Positions 27,418-37,700 of a stretch of DNA of 64,000 bases are shown here, one piece after another; the stretch's first letter is position 1; the number at the start of each line of letters is the position of its first letter. Source of the DNA: Virgibacillus halodenitrificans JCM 12304 (GTDB lineage: Bacteria; Bacillota; Bacilli; Bacillales; Amphibacillaceae); assembly GCF_001310895.1 (NCBI RefSeq), contig NZ_BAZS01000012.1, positions 22,208 through 86,207 on the forward strand, given 5' to 3'. A program made the position numbers and the translations under genes. The notes beneath the pieces are model-generated. The model was not told the DNA's origin, made no database searches, and saw only the letters and a program-made list of their open reading frames with translations.

Positions 27418-28131
27418 ATGGAAGTAGCTTTGTTTATATGTATTATCTTTATAGCTTCTATCCTTCAAACAAGCACGGGATTTGGTTTTTCTATTATGGC
27501 TACACCTTTTTTACTTTTAATTTTTGCGCCCAGAGATGCCATTCAAATTAATTTGATTCTTTCTTTGCTCATCTCCATTCTATTAATTAGAAATGTGAAA
27601 AAACACGTAGATACCACCATACTTAAACGTCTGATCATTGGAAGTATCGGTGGATTACCTATAGGCATTTTCCTGTTTACTAGCATCAATTTGATATTTT
27701 TGAAGTATTTTGTAAGTGGTAGTATTCTAATTCTTACTGTATTGTTAATCATGAAATTCCGGATAACGCAAACAGGGAAGAAGGATTTTTGGATAGGTGG
27801 GGTTTCTGGTGCATTTACAACAAGTATTGGCATGCCAGGTCCGCCGATACTTTTGTATTTTTCAGGTACTGACACAACTAAAGAAAAGCTAAGAGCTACC
27901 ACGTTGGCGTTTTACTTATTTATTTACTTTGTTAGTTTGGCTCTTCAGTTAATTGTTTCTGGGACCTCACAACAAGTATGGGTATCAAGTATGTGGGGGA
28001 TACCAATTGTATTGGTAGGACTAATTGGAGGCCAAATCTTATTTAGGTGGATTGATCAGGATAAGTTTCGTTGGCTGACATATGGATTATTGCTATTTTC
28101 GGGCTTATATTTGCTTATACAACAATTGTAA
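27418..28131 (+). CDS. TauE/SafE (TSUP) family membrane permease
   Basis: A 237-aa protein with about seven or eight helices. STGFGFSIMATPFLL near residue 20 and GVSGAFTTSIGMPGPPILLYF near residue 125 are the two inverted-topology motifs of the TSUP family. Members export sulfite, sulfoacetate or other C2/sulfur anions. The ATG is behind GGAG. It stands alone with a terminator; the substrate is unknown. Confidence 0.83.
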   Translation: MEVALFICIIFIASILQTSTGFGFSIMATPFLLLIFAPRDAIQINLILSLLISILLIRNVKKHVDTTILKRLIIGSIGGLPIGIFLFTSINLIFLKYFVSGSILILTVLLIMKFRITQTGKKDFWIGGVSGAFTTSIGMPGPPILLYFSGTDTTKEKLRATTLAFYLFIYFVSLALQLIVSGTSQQVWVSSMWGIPIVLVGLIGGQILFRWIDQDKFRWLTYGLLLFSGLYLLIQQL

Positions 28132-28201
28132 ATTAGATGCTTTCAGACTTTGTCATGTGTATAGCTTGATTCCTTCGGGCTAATGGCTATCAAAATAAAG
28201 A

Positions 28202-28250
28202 GGCAGAGGCAATTCTTATAATAATTTGCCTCTGCCATGTTGCTTTTTTC
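28202..28250. terminator. Terminator between the TauE gene and gntK
   Basis: GGCAGAGGCAA (28202-28212) pairs with TTGCCTCTGCC (28226-28236); a run of six Ts follows at about 28243. It can serve the TauE/SafE gene and, in reverse, gntK. Confidence 0.8.
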
Positions 28251-28259
28251 CTTACATTA

Positions 28260-29815
28260 TTAAGCCTTATCCGCACTAATATGCTTTCGTTGAAATTCTG
28301 TAATACTATCATACTCTTCTTCAAAAAGGCGGGATAAGCGTATATAAATGGGTAAGAGTTCACGATAAATATTCGTTGTTTCTTCTACTGGTTCATGTGT
28401 ATGCGTCTTGCCAACCATTTCTGATACGATACTGAAATCGTCAATCTCATTTAATGCATACATACCAAGCACAATTGCTCCAAGACATGAGCTTTCATAG
28501 CTTTCTGGAACAACGACTTGTTTGTCAAAAATATCGGCCATGAGCTGGCGCCACATTTGGGATCGTGCAAAACCGCCAGTTGCTTGAATTCTTTTAGGTT
28601 CTCCGGTTAACTCTTCTAATGCTAAAAGCACGGTATATAAATTGTAGATAATACCTTCCAAAACAGCCCGTATCATATGTTGTTTCTGGTGATGGATACT
28701 TAGGCCAAAGAAGGAAGCTCTCGCATTCGCATTCCATAATGGTGCTCGTTCCCCGGTCATGTATGGGTGGAAAAGCAGGCCGTCAGAACCAGGATTAACC
28801 CCACTTGCTATTTTTGTTAAAACATCGTATGGATCTATGCTTAGTCGCTTCGCTGTCTCTACCTCGCTGCAGCAAATTCATCGCGCAACCAACGTAATAC
28901 CATTCCGCCATTATTAACCGGGCCACCAATAACCCAATGATTTTCTGTTAAAGCATAACAAAATATGCGTCCCTTGGGATCTGTTCTCGGTGTATTGGAC
29001 ACAGTGCGAATAGCTCCGCTTGTACCAATTGTTACAGCAATTACTCCAGGGTCAATTGCATTTACACCTAAATTCGATAAAACACCATCACTTGCCCCGA
29101 TTACAAAAGGTGTGTCGGGGGAAATACCCATAAACTCACACAGCTTCTTATCTGTTCCTTTAATGATCTCGGTAGTTGGTACCGGTGTTGATAACTGTTC
29201 TGATGAAATGCCTGCCACAAGTAAAGCTTCTTCATCCCAACTCATTTTTTCCAAATTAAACATACCGGTAGCAGAGGCGATGGAATGGTCAATGATATAC
29301 CTTCCAAACAATTTATAAAAAACATATTCTTTAATGGAGATAAATTTGGCTGCCTGATCAAAAATATCTTTCTTTTCATCCTGCAACCAGACAAGTTTGG
29401 CGAGTGGAGACATTGCATGGATTGGTGTCCCAGTTCGTAAATAGATCTCATGGCCGTTCATTTCTTCTTTTATTTTCTTTGCATGATTTGCACTACGGGT
29501 ATCTGCCCAAGTAATACTGTTTGTCAGTAAATTATGTTGCTCATCTACAGCAATTAGGCTATGCATAGCAGAACTGAAGGAAATGAGTGTTAGTTGTTCT
29601 GATGAAATATCACTTTTCCTCATTGTCTCACGTATTGTGCCAAGCACAGCATTGAAAATTTCCTCCGGATCCTGTTCCGCTATTAAAGGGTTCGGTGTGT
29701 GTAAAGGATAATTAATTGTATGGTTTGTTATTACGATGCCGGTTTTTGTAAAAAGTACTGCCTTTGTACTTGTTGTACCAATATCTACACCAAGGTAATA
29801 TTTTTCGTTCTTCAT
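28260..29815 (-). pseudogene. gntK: Gluconate kinase gene with a one-base frameshift
   Basis: Two adjacent frames together make a full-length FGGY-family sugar kinase of about 515 aa, the size of B. subtilis GntK. The N-terminal part (29815-28859) has GVDIGTTSTK (phosphate 1 loop) and the IGASDGVLSNLG region; the C-terminal part has MTGERAPLWN and ATGGFARSQMW (ATP site). The frame is lost between about 28871 and 28862: GCT GCA GCG AGG TAG would read on as GAG GTA GAG ACA with one extra base. gntP and the 6-phosphogluconate dehydrogenase gene upstream are intact, so recent mutation or a sequencing error is likely. If intact, it would phosphorylate gluconate. Confidence 0.88.
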
Positions 29816-29963
29816 AATGAAGGACCTCCTATATGGGAAAAGGAAAAAGAAACGTTATGCTTCTTTTTCCAGTAGTTTGTTTATAAGGTATTACATATAA
29901 GTTTTTAGCAAAAGGTAATGTGCATAGCCCTACATGGGTTAAGAGCAGGATTTCTTACACGGC

Positions 29964-31307
29964 TTATCCAATAAATAAACTTAATACAAATACAACTGCG
30001 AACCCTACAAGGGCAATTAATGTTTCCATCACGGTCCATGACTTAAGGGTATCTTTCACATCCAAACCAAAATATCGGTTCACGAGCCAGAAACCAGAGT
30101 CGTTAACATGAGAGAAAATAGTGGCACCTGCAGCGATGGAAATAACAATTAAGCCTAAGGATGGTCCCGTAATTCCCATTGTTTCTATTAAAGGTGATAT
30201 TAACCCTGCAGCAGTAACCATGGCAACCGTAGCAGATCCTTGAGCTACACGAACGACGGTAGAGATTAAAAATGCGAGCAATACAGGTGGTAGTGCAGAG
30301 CTTACCATCATTTCACCTAAAACATCTCCAACTCCAGAATCAATTAATACTTGCTTAAAAACTCCACCTGCGCCTGTAACTAGAATAATAATTCCTGCAG
30401 GTTCTAATGCTTTTGTTGCAATGTCTTGAACATCCTGTTTCTTATACCCTCGTTTTACACCCAAGAAGTAAAAGGTCAATAATGTTGCAATTGTTAATGC
30501 AACAAAGGGATGCCCCAGAAAAGTAAAGAAGCTTCTAATTGCATTGCCTTCTTCTAATATAACGCCAGTCAACGTATTAGCAAGAATTAATACTAATGGA
30601 ATGAAAATTAAAGAAGCAATCATAGCAAAGCTTGGTAGTTCCTGTTGATGCTCTGTTTCTTCTATTTGCATATAATCCGGAATATCCACGTGAATTTTAT
30701 TAGCGATATACTTACCAAAAATCGGGCCGGCTATGATCATTGCAGGAAGCCCAGCGATTGCACCAAAAAGAATTACCCAACCAAGATCAGCCCCAATTAA
30801 ATCAGCGACCGCAATGGGCCCTGGAGTTGGCGGAATATAGCTATGTGTTACTGCAAGACCAGCTAGCAACGGAATACCATAATAAAGTAATGACTTTCCT
30901 GTCTTCTTAGCCAATCCATAAACAATCGGCACTAGAATAATAAAGCCAACATCAAAGAAAACAGGAATAGCTACTAGGAAGCCAGTAACTCCTAAAGCCC
31001 ATTGCGCTTTGTCTTCCCCGAACTTAGCAATCATTGTTTGTGCTAACCGTTCAGCTCCCCCGGAGACTTCAAGCATTTTACCAAACATGGCGCCAAGCCC
31101 AACGACAACTGCTACGAAGCCGAGCGTTCCTCCCATGCCGCTTTCCATTGAATCAATAACACCTGAAAGTGGCATGCCTGCTGCCACCCCGACAATTAAA
31201 CTTACAAGCAATAATGCAACAAAGGCGTGTAGCTTTGTGCGGATAACTAAAAATAATAAAAGAAAAATACCAGCTAGCGCGATCATAATTAATGAAATAT
31301 CACCCAT
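29964..31307 (-). CDS. gntP: Gluconate:H+ symporter, GntP family
   Basis: A 447-aa permease with about 12 to 14 helices. Segments such as GMGGTLGFVAVVVGLGAMFGKMLE, HSYIPPTPGPIAVA and GATIFSHVNDSGFWLV are diagnostic for the GntP family. It imports gluconate with protons and lies between the 6-phosphogluconate dehydrogenase gene and gntK, the B. subtilis gnt gene set in a different order. GAGGAAG precedes the ATG. A cre-like site lies 100 bases upstream. Confidence 0.92.
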   Translation of the reverse strand: MGDISLIMIALAGIFLLLFLVIRTKLHAFVALLLVSLIVGVAAGMPLSGVIDSMESGMGGTLGFVAVVVGLGAMFGKMLEVSGGAERLAQTMIAKFGEDKAQWALGVTGFLVAIPVFFDVGFIILVPIVYGLAKKTGKSLLYYGIPLLAGLAVTHSYIPPTPGPIAVADLIGADLGWVILFGAIAGLPAMIIAGPIFGKYIANKIHVDIPDYMQIEETEHQQELPSFAMIASLIFIPLVLILANTLTGVILEEGNAIRSFFTFLGHPFVALTIATLLTFYFLGVKRGYKKQDVQDIATKALEPAGIIILVTGAGGVFKQVLIDSGVGDVLGEMMVSSALPPVLLAFLISTVVRVAQGSATVAMVTAAGLISPLIETMGITGPSLGLIVISIAAGATIFSHVNDSGFWLVNRYFGLDVKDTLKSWTVMETLIALVGFAVVFVLSLFIG

Positions 31308-31407
31308 TTTTACTTCCTCCTCTTTCTATTAATCTTTTTTTATATGAAAATAACTTTTGCAAAGCCACCAAGTGACTGCACAATATTAATGCAATGAAGC
31401 GAGTTTG

Positions 31408-31421
31408 TTTAACCGCTTACA
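31408..31421 (-). promoter_or_regulatory. Candidate cre (CcpA) site upstream of gntP
   Basis: On the minus strand TGTAAGCGGTTAAA matches 13 of 14 positions of the cre consensus TGWAANCGNTNWCA. It lies in the 172-base gap between the 6-phosphogluconate dehydrogenase gene and gntP. Gluconate genes are under CcpA catabolite control in B. subtilis. Confidence 0.6.
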
Positions 31422-31479
31422 ATTGTTGCGAAAACACAGGGATGAGGAGGAAACCTCATAAGTCAGTTTCCTCTCAGTT

Positions 31480-32376
31480 TCATTTTTTTACGGTTTCATG
31501 CCCACCAAACTCATTCCGAAGTGCAGCAACTACTTTGCCGGAAAATGTATCGTTTTCTAAGGAACGATAGCGCATCATAAGAGATAGGGCAATTACTGGA
31601 GCAGCCACTTGCAGATCAATTGCTGATTCTACTGTCCACTTACCTTCTCCTGATGAATGCATAATTCCGTGGATCTGTTCAAGATTAGCATCTTTTGAGA
31701 AAGCATTTTCTACTAATTCCATTAGCCATGAGCGAATAACGGAGCCGTGGTTAAAAACCTTAGCCACTTTCTCGTAATCATAATTGAATTCACTTTTATC
31801 GAGAATCTCAAAGCCCTCTGCAATGGATTGCATCATGCCATACTCCATACCGTTGTGCACCATCTTTAAGAAATGCCCACTTCCAGTTTCTCCTGTATAT
31901 AAGTACCCGTTTTCCACGGAAATATCACTGAATAGTTGCTCGATTTGAGTAAACTTTTCTGCATTTCCTCCAATCATGGTACATGCGCCATTCCGCGCAC
32001 CTTCCATACCACCGCTTGTACCGCAGTCGAAGAAATAAATACCTTGTTCAGAAAGAATTTTATTTCTGTTTAAGGTGTCTTTATAATTTGAATTTCCACC
32101 GTCTATAATGGAATCGCCCTTGTCCAGATGAGGAGAAACTTCTTGAATTACTTTTTCAGTTATATTTCCTGCAGGAACCATTAACCAAATTACTCTTGGA
32201 GTAGCTAATTGGTTCGTAAGTTCTTTCAACGAATCTGCAAGTGAGAAGTTTTCATGTGCTATATTTTCGCCAATGGAGCGATTTGCATCATAACCAACTA
32301 CGTGATGATTATGGTCCATTAGATTAAAAGCCAAATTTCTACCCATTTTCCCGAGACCAATTAATCCGATATTCAT
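31480..32376 (-). CDS. 6-phosphogluconate dehydrogenase, short YqeC/GntZ type
   Basis: A 298-aa enzyme with N-terminal GLIGLGKMGRNLA (dinucleotide fold), DGGNSNYKDT, GTSGGMEGARNG and the catalytic Lys/Asn region FLKMVHNGMEYGMMQ. It oxidatively decarboxylates 6-phosphogluconate to ribulose 5-phosphate. At 298 aa it is the short form, like B. subtilis YqeC, shorter than the 470-aa Gnd. GAGGTGAC precedes the ATG. It heads the gluconate unit (this gene, gntP, gntK), so imported gluconate is phosphorylated and fed to the pentose phosphate pathway. The coenzyme (NAD or NADP) is not settled. Confidence 0.88.
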   Translation of the reverse strand: MNIGLIGLGKMGRNLAFNLMDHNHHVVGYDANRSIGENIAHENFSLADSLKELTNQLATPRVIWLMVPAGNITEKVIQEVSPHLDKGDSIIDGGNSNYKDTLNRNKILSEQGIYFFDCGTSGGMEGARNGACTMIGGNAEKFTQIEQLFSDISVENGYLYTGETGSGHFLKMVHNGMEYGMMQSIAEGFEILDKSEFNYDYEKVAKVFNHGSVIRSWLMELVENAFSKDANLEQIHGIMHSSGEGKWTVESAIDLQVAAPVIALSLMMRYRSLENDTFSGKVVAALRNEFGGHETVKK

Positions 32377-32418
32377 TTTGTCACCTCTAATGATGAAATT
32401 TTTTTCTTTTTCGCATTC

Positions 32419-32447
32419 ATTATATCAAATATTTTTCCTTGATCAAG
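32419..32447 (-). promoter_or_regulatory. Promoter of the gluconate unit with palindromic operator
   Basis: On the minus strand TTGATC (32446-32441) and TATAAT (32424-32419) are 16 bases apart. The palindrome CTTGATCAAG (32438-32447) covers the -35 box, a suitable place for repression by the divergent RpiR protein. Confidence 0.6.
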
Positions 32448-32449
32448 CG

Positions 32450-32478
32450 TTTTCATAAAAAATTTTTTCGTTTATAAT
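32450..32478 (+). promoter_or_regulatory. Promoter of the rpiR-type regulator gene
   Basis: TTTTCA (32450-32455) and TATAAT (32473-32478) are separated by 17 bases; the -35 box abuts the CTTGATCAAG palindrome, so both divergent promoters could share one operator. Confidence 0.6.
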
Positions 32479-32512
32479 GTTTGTATGGAATAAAATAGAG
32501 AGGAATTTCATT

Positions 32513-33364
32513 ATGGAACCAAATAAGTATGGATTAGCAGGAATACGAAGTAATTATGGGAAGTTTAGTGAAAAGGAAAAAAAGATCGCTGATTATATTT
32601 TGCAGGATCCACAAAAAATTATTCACCACACGATTAATCAGGTCGCAGACGAATTAAATGTTGCTGAATCTACTGTGTTTCGGTTTTGTCAACGGGTTGG
32701 CTTCAAGGGGTATCAAGCTCTGAAAATTGCACTTGCAGCTGAAATTGTAACACCGATGAAAGATATTCATGAAAAGATAAGTGATGGTGACAGTGTGGGG
32801 ATGGTAACCGAAAAAGTATTCCGGTCAAATGTAAAAACTTTGGAGGATACATTGCACATTATGGATTCGCATATAATGGAGAAAGTTGTCGAAACCATTT
32901 TAAAGGCTGATCGTATTTTCTTCTTTGGAAGTGGAGGATCTGCAGTTGTAGCTCTGGATGCCTATCATAAGTTTATTCGCAGTGGATTAAATGTAAACTC
33001 AACCTTGGATGCGCACATGCAGTTGATGGCTGCTTCTCAGCTAACAAAGAAAGATGTAGCTATTCTCATCTCCCATTCAGGTTCAACGAAAGATATTTTA
33101 GATGTATTGCAGGTGCTGAAGGATAAAGAGGTAAAGATTATTAGTATAACCAATTTTGCTAAATCTCCCTTAACCAAAGAAGCAGATATTGCATTATATA
33201 CTGTGGCAGAGGAGACAGATTTTCGTTCAGAAGCATTATCATCCAGAATTGCTCAGTTAAGTATTGTGGACGCACTATATACAAATATAATGATTGCAAG
33301 AAAAGACCTGGGAAATAAAGCATTAAAAAATATGAGAAGCGCTATTTCCGTTAAAAGACTATAA
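32513..33364 (+). CDS. RpiR-family regulator of gluconate genes
   Basis: A 283-aa regulator. Residues 1-80 are an HTH_6 domain (FSEKEKKIADYILQ, VADELNVAESTVFRFCQRVGFKGYQALK). Residues 110-270 are a SIS sugar-phosphate-binding domain with FFFGSGGSAVVA and LISHSGSTKD motifs. ATG 32513 has GAGAGGAA upstream; a TTG-like start at 32477 would include the -10 box. It is divergent from the 6-phosphogluconate dehydrogenase gene and so is the likely pathway regulator, replacing the GntR of B. subtilis. 6-phosphogluconate is a plausible ligand (inference). Confidence 0.87.
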   Translation: MEPNKYGLAGIRSNYGKFSEKEKKIADYILQDPQKIIHHTINQVADELNVAESTVFRFCQRVGFKGYQALKIALAAEIVTPMKDIHEKISDGDSVGMVTEKVFRSNVKTLEDTLHIMDSHIMEKVVETILKADRIFFFGSGGSAVVALDAYHKFIRSGLNVNSTLDAHMQLMAASQLTKKDVAILISHSGSTKDILDVLQVLKDKEVKIISITNFAKSPLTKEADIALYTVAEETDFRSEALSSRIAQLSIVDALYTNIMIARKDLGNKALKNMRSAISVKRL

Positions 33365-33478
33365 AGGAACAAAAGCGTAAGCGCCTTCTTATAAAAAATG
33401 GTAATGTCGTTCCATTTCTATTCTAAGCCCACTCATGTATAATATATTTCGAGTAACGAAGAAAGGAAGAAAATATAC

Positions 33479-34666
33479 ATGAGTTCACAAGCAGTAAATC
33501 ATAGAGCGACAGACAAGATATGGACAAAAGATTTTGTTCTGGTTTGTCTGGCAAACTTTTTTATATTTTTAGGTTTTCAAATGACATTGCCAACACTACC
33601 TCTATTTATAAAGGAATTAGGCGGCAGTGATCAGATGATAGGTATTATTATTGGTATTTTTACCTTTTCCGCTTTATTATTTCGTCCCTATGCCGGACAT
33701 GCACTGGAGTCAAAAGGCAGGAAATTCGTTTATATGATAGGTTTAGCTGTATTCGTAATTTCTGTTGGCTCCTATGCTTTCATTGTAGGCATTGGACTAC
33801 TGGTGGTTATGAGGATTGTTCAAGGTGCGGGTTGGGGATTGTCAACTACAGCAACAAGCACCATAGCTACAGATATTATTCCAATGAAACGAAGAGGGGA
33901 AGGCCTTGGATATTTTGGCTTGTCCGGTAATTTAGCTCTTGCATTTGGCCCTGCTCTTGGCTTGACCCTTGTTGGAGTAATTTCGTTTACCAGTCTGTTC
34001 TTAATCTGTGCAGGACTGGGGTTAGTAGCATTTTTACTTTCCATGACAATTCACTATAAAAAAGTGGAAGAATCACCGGATAAAGCTGTTACGATTAAAT
34101 TTGATATTTTTGAAAAAAGCGCAATTCAGCCGTCCATCCTCTTGTTTTTTATTACAGTAACATTTGGGGGAATTGCTTCTTTCTTGCCGTTATATGCTGC
34201 TCAAGAGCATATAGATGGTATCGAGCTGTATTTCCTTGTATACGCAGCCTTTCTAATGATTTCACGAACCTTTGCTGGCAAGATTTATGATAATAAAGGA
34301 CATCTATATGTATTCCTTCCAGGTGCGATCTGTATTTTTATTGCAATGCTATTGTTATCCTGGTTGCCAAATATGATGGTAATGTTAGTTGCTGCAGCCA
34401 TTTATGGGCTTGGGTTTGGAAGTGTCCAACCTGCATTACAGGCATGGGCAGTAGATAAATCTCCGAACAATCGAAAAGGAATGGCTAACGCTACCTTTTT
34501 TTCATTTTTTGACTTGGGGGTAGGCATCGGTGCAATGACATTTGGCCAGCTTGCTTCACTATCCGGTTATGGAGCGATTTATGTGACAGCAGCTGGTTCC
34601 GTTTTAATTGCCATGTTATTTTATGTATATTTGATTCTAAAGTCTGGCATCCGTAATCATCTATAA
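33479..34666 (+). CDS. MFS transporter
   Basis: A 395-aa protein with 12 predicted helices. The loop 2-3 motif is represented by RPYAGHALESKGRK near residue 72, and the central cytoplasmic loop is around residues 195-215. The MFS_1 family includes drug and metabolite exporters; the RIVQGAGWGLSTTATSTIATDIIP stretch (motif C region) is drug:H+ antiporter-like. GAAAGGAAG precedes the ATG. The substrate is unknown. Confidence 0.85.
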   Translation: MSSQAVNHRATDKIWTKDFVLVCLANFFIFLGFQMTLPTLPLFIKELGGSDQMIGIIIGIFTFSALLFRPYAGHALESKGRKFVYMIGLAVFVISVGSYAFIVGIGLLVVMRIVQGAGWGLSTTATSTIATDIIPMKRRGEGLGYFGLSGNLALAFGPALGLTLVGVISFTSLFLICAGLGLVAFLLSMTIHYKKVEESPDKAVTIKFDIFEKSAIQPSILLFFITVTFGGIASFLPLYAAQEHIDGIELYFLVYAAFLMISRTFAGKIYDNKGHLYVFLPGAICIFIAMLLLSWLPNMMVMLVAAAIYGLGFGSVQPALQAWAVDKSPNNRKGMANATFFSFFDLGVGIGAMTFGQLASLSGYGAIYVTAAGSVLIAMLFYVYLILKSGIRNHL

Positions 34667-34750
34667 GGTATTAACAGTTTTGTTTAAAAACATGCTGTGA
34701 TCGTATACAATAGAAGGAACACAAGACTTAGAAAGTAGGTTGCTAACGTT

Positions 34751-37700
34751 TTGAAAAGTATCGGTAATATCAACATCCAAAGTTTATTCCCTTCCGTCAT
34801 TTATAAAAGAGGACTTGATTACTTTAAGAATAACAAGGTTACTGACCTTTTATATGATATTAACTATAGTGTATGGACAGCGACTGTAATTGGTTCTGAG
34901 GATTATTTTGTAGAATTGAATATGAAGGATTTCTCCAATGGTTCGATTGAAGCATATTGTGATTGCCCGGCATTTGAAACATTTGGTTCCTGTAAGCATG
35001 TTGCTGCAACATTAATAGCGGTTGCCAATAGAAGCGATAATAAACCTCCAGCCTTTGCAGATTATGATTATAATATGACCAACCGATTTATCAGGGCTTT
35101 TAGTGATATTCAACAACCAACAGCTGAAAATGAGATTCTTCCGGAGAAGAAGGAAATGAAGGTGGAGTATTATTGTCACCTGTCTTATGACAAAAGCTTA
35201 TCCATTGAAATAAAAACTGGGGAGAAGCGCTGTTACGTAGTAAAGGATGCGTATGAATTTCTTAAGCATGTTTTAAATAATATCGAACACTTTTTCACAA
35301 AAACATTTACCTATTTTCCTGATACGCATCATTTTCTCCCCCAGGATAGGGAAATTTTTGAAAAGCTGCATGCTGTTTTAAAAAATGAGTCCATTTATAA
35401 TGACCACTCTTACATGTATTATCAAAAGACAGCAAATGATCGAAGGTATATTACCCTTCCTCCTTTAATTGCAGAAGATCTCTTGGAAAAATTGATTGAA
35501 CGGAATTTTACCGTCGTCACAGCACGGACGTCCTTTACCCATGTGCAATTAGAAAAAAATAGTCTTCCTTTTCATTTTTCTATTTCTAAAAATGATAAAG
35601 AGGACTTAACCTTAATAATGGATGAACTATCCGACGGGGCCTATCTTCCGGCATATGAATTATTTTTTCATAAAGGTGTATTTTATAGCCCTGCTAAAGA
35701 ACAGGTCCCTGTGCTTGAGCAAATTAGTCAATTTGGAATGGATAATCTCGAACTGCCGATCTCCAAACAACAAGCAGACACGTTTTTATCAGAAGTGCTT
35801 CCCTCTTTGAAGAAAATTGGGGATGTAGCGATAGATAATAATGTAAGAGAAGAAATCATTCAAGTTCCCCTACGAGCCAAAATGTATCTCGAAGTAAAAA
35901 GTGATTGGATTATTGGTAAGCTGGAATATCACTATGGAGATCAATTAATAGATCCGTTTAGTGGCAGAGAGCAGCACGATGTTATTATTATTCGAGATAC
36001 AGAGAAAGAACAACAAATCATGCGTCTTATTGAATACGCAAATTTTAAATATAACGGAAAAGAACTGTATTTGGCAGCAGAAGAAGAGGAAGAAATATAC
36101 GACTTTTTATACCATGTACTTCCACTTTTAGATGACCAAGTGGAACTGTTTCTGACTTCAGATATACGGAATTATATTATGGAAACAGACCCAGTACCCA
36201 GTACAAGAGTAAATTTGGAAACATCATCTAATTTACTGGAAATTGGCTTTGATATAGCAGGTGTAGACGACTCAGAGATAAACAAAATTATTGATGCCGT
36301 TATTGAAAAAAAGCGGTATTACCGTCTGCAAAATGGCGCACTGCTCTCATTGGAAGGGGAAGACTTTACTTCCATGAAGCAGCTCTTTAGTGATATGGAG
36401 ATTAATAAAGATGATCTTCAAGATGGCAGTATTCATGTACCGGTCTATCGTGGTACGCAGGTAGATGAAATGATTGAAACGAATAAAAATTATGATCCAT
36501 CATTTCGCAAGCTGCTTCATCAACTGAAATCACCGGAAGAACAAGTTTACCCATTACCAGCTAACTTACAGGCTACGTTGCGAAATTACCAGCAAACGGG
36601 GTATCAATGGTTTAAATCACTTAGCCATTATCATTTAGGGGGCATATTGGCAGATGATATGGGCTTAGGAAAAACCTTACAGAGCATCGCTTATATTGCC
36701 TCAGAGCCTAGTGAGCATCCACACTTGATTGTGGCCCCATCCTCCGTTATTTATAATTGGAAGAATGAATGTGAAAAGTTTTCACCGAAGATGAAAGTAG
36801 CTATCTTAACAGGGAATCCTCAGGAGCGAAGAGAAAAAATTACCGGCACGATTGATGCAGCAGATGTTTGGATTACCTCTTACGCTACTCTCAGACAGGA
36901 TATTGAATATTACCGGGAATTGACCTTTCAGACACTCATCTTAGATGAGGCACAATATATTAAGAACTACGCAACGAAAACATCAAGGGCAATACGTGAA
37001 ATAAAAGCAGGAAGAAAATTTGCGTTAAGTGGCACACCAATAGAAAACTCGATTGATGAGCTATGGGCTATTTTCCAGGTTATATTGCCAGGGCTGATGC
37101 CAAATCATCGCAAATTCAAACAATTGTCTCATGAAAGAATAGCAAAGATTACAAAACCATTTATTCTTCGACGTCTCAAAAAAGATGTACTGAAGGAATT
37201 ACCGGATAAGATTGAAACTGTTCATGTATCCGAACTAACCAAAGAACAGAAGGATTTGTATATTGGGTATCATCGCCAACTTCAACAGGAAGCTGCCCAA
37301 TCGATGCAGGAAAGTGGTTTTCAAAAAAACCGGATGAAGATACTTGCTGGATTAACACGCTTGCGACAACTATGCTGTCATCCTTCCTTGTTTATCGAAA
37401 ATTATCAGGGGAAATCGGGTAAGCTTGAACAATTAATGGAGACGATACGTACTGCAAGGGAAAGTGGAAAACGCATGTTGATCTTCTCCCAGTTTACAAG
37501 TATGCATGAAATCATTAGTGCGAAACTTGAGAACGAAGGAATAGGTTACTTTTACTTACACGGGCAGACACCATCACAAGAACGAGTGGAAATGAGCGAA
37601 CGATTTAACAATGGAGAAAACGATGTTTTTCTTATTTCCTTGAAAGCCGGTGGCACAGGCCTCAACTTAACTGGGGCAGATACGGTGATTTTGTATGATC

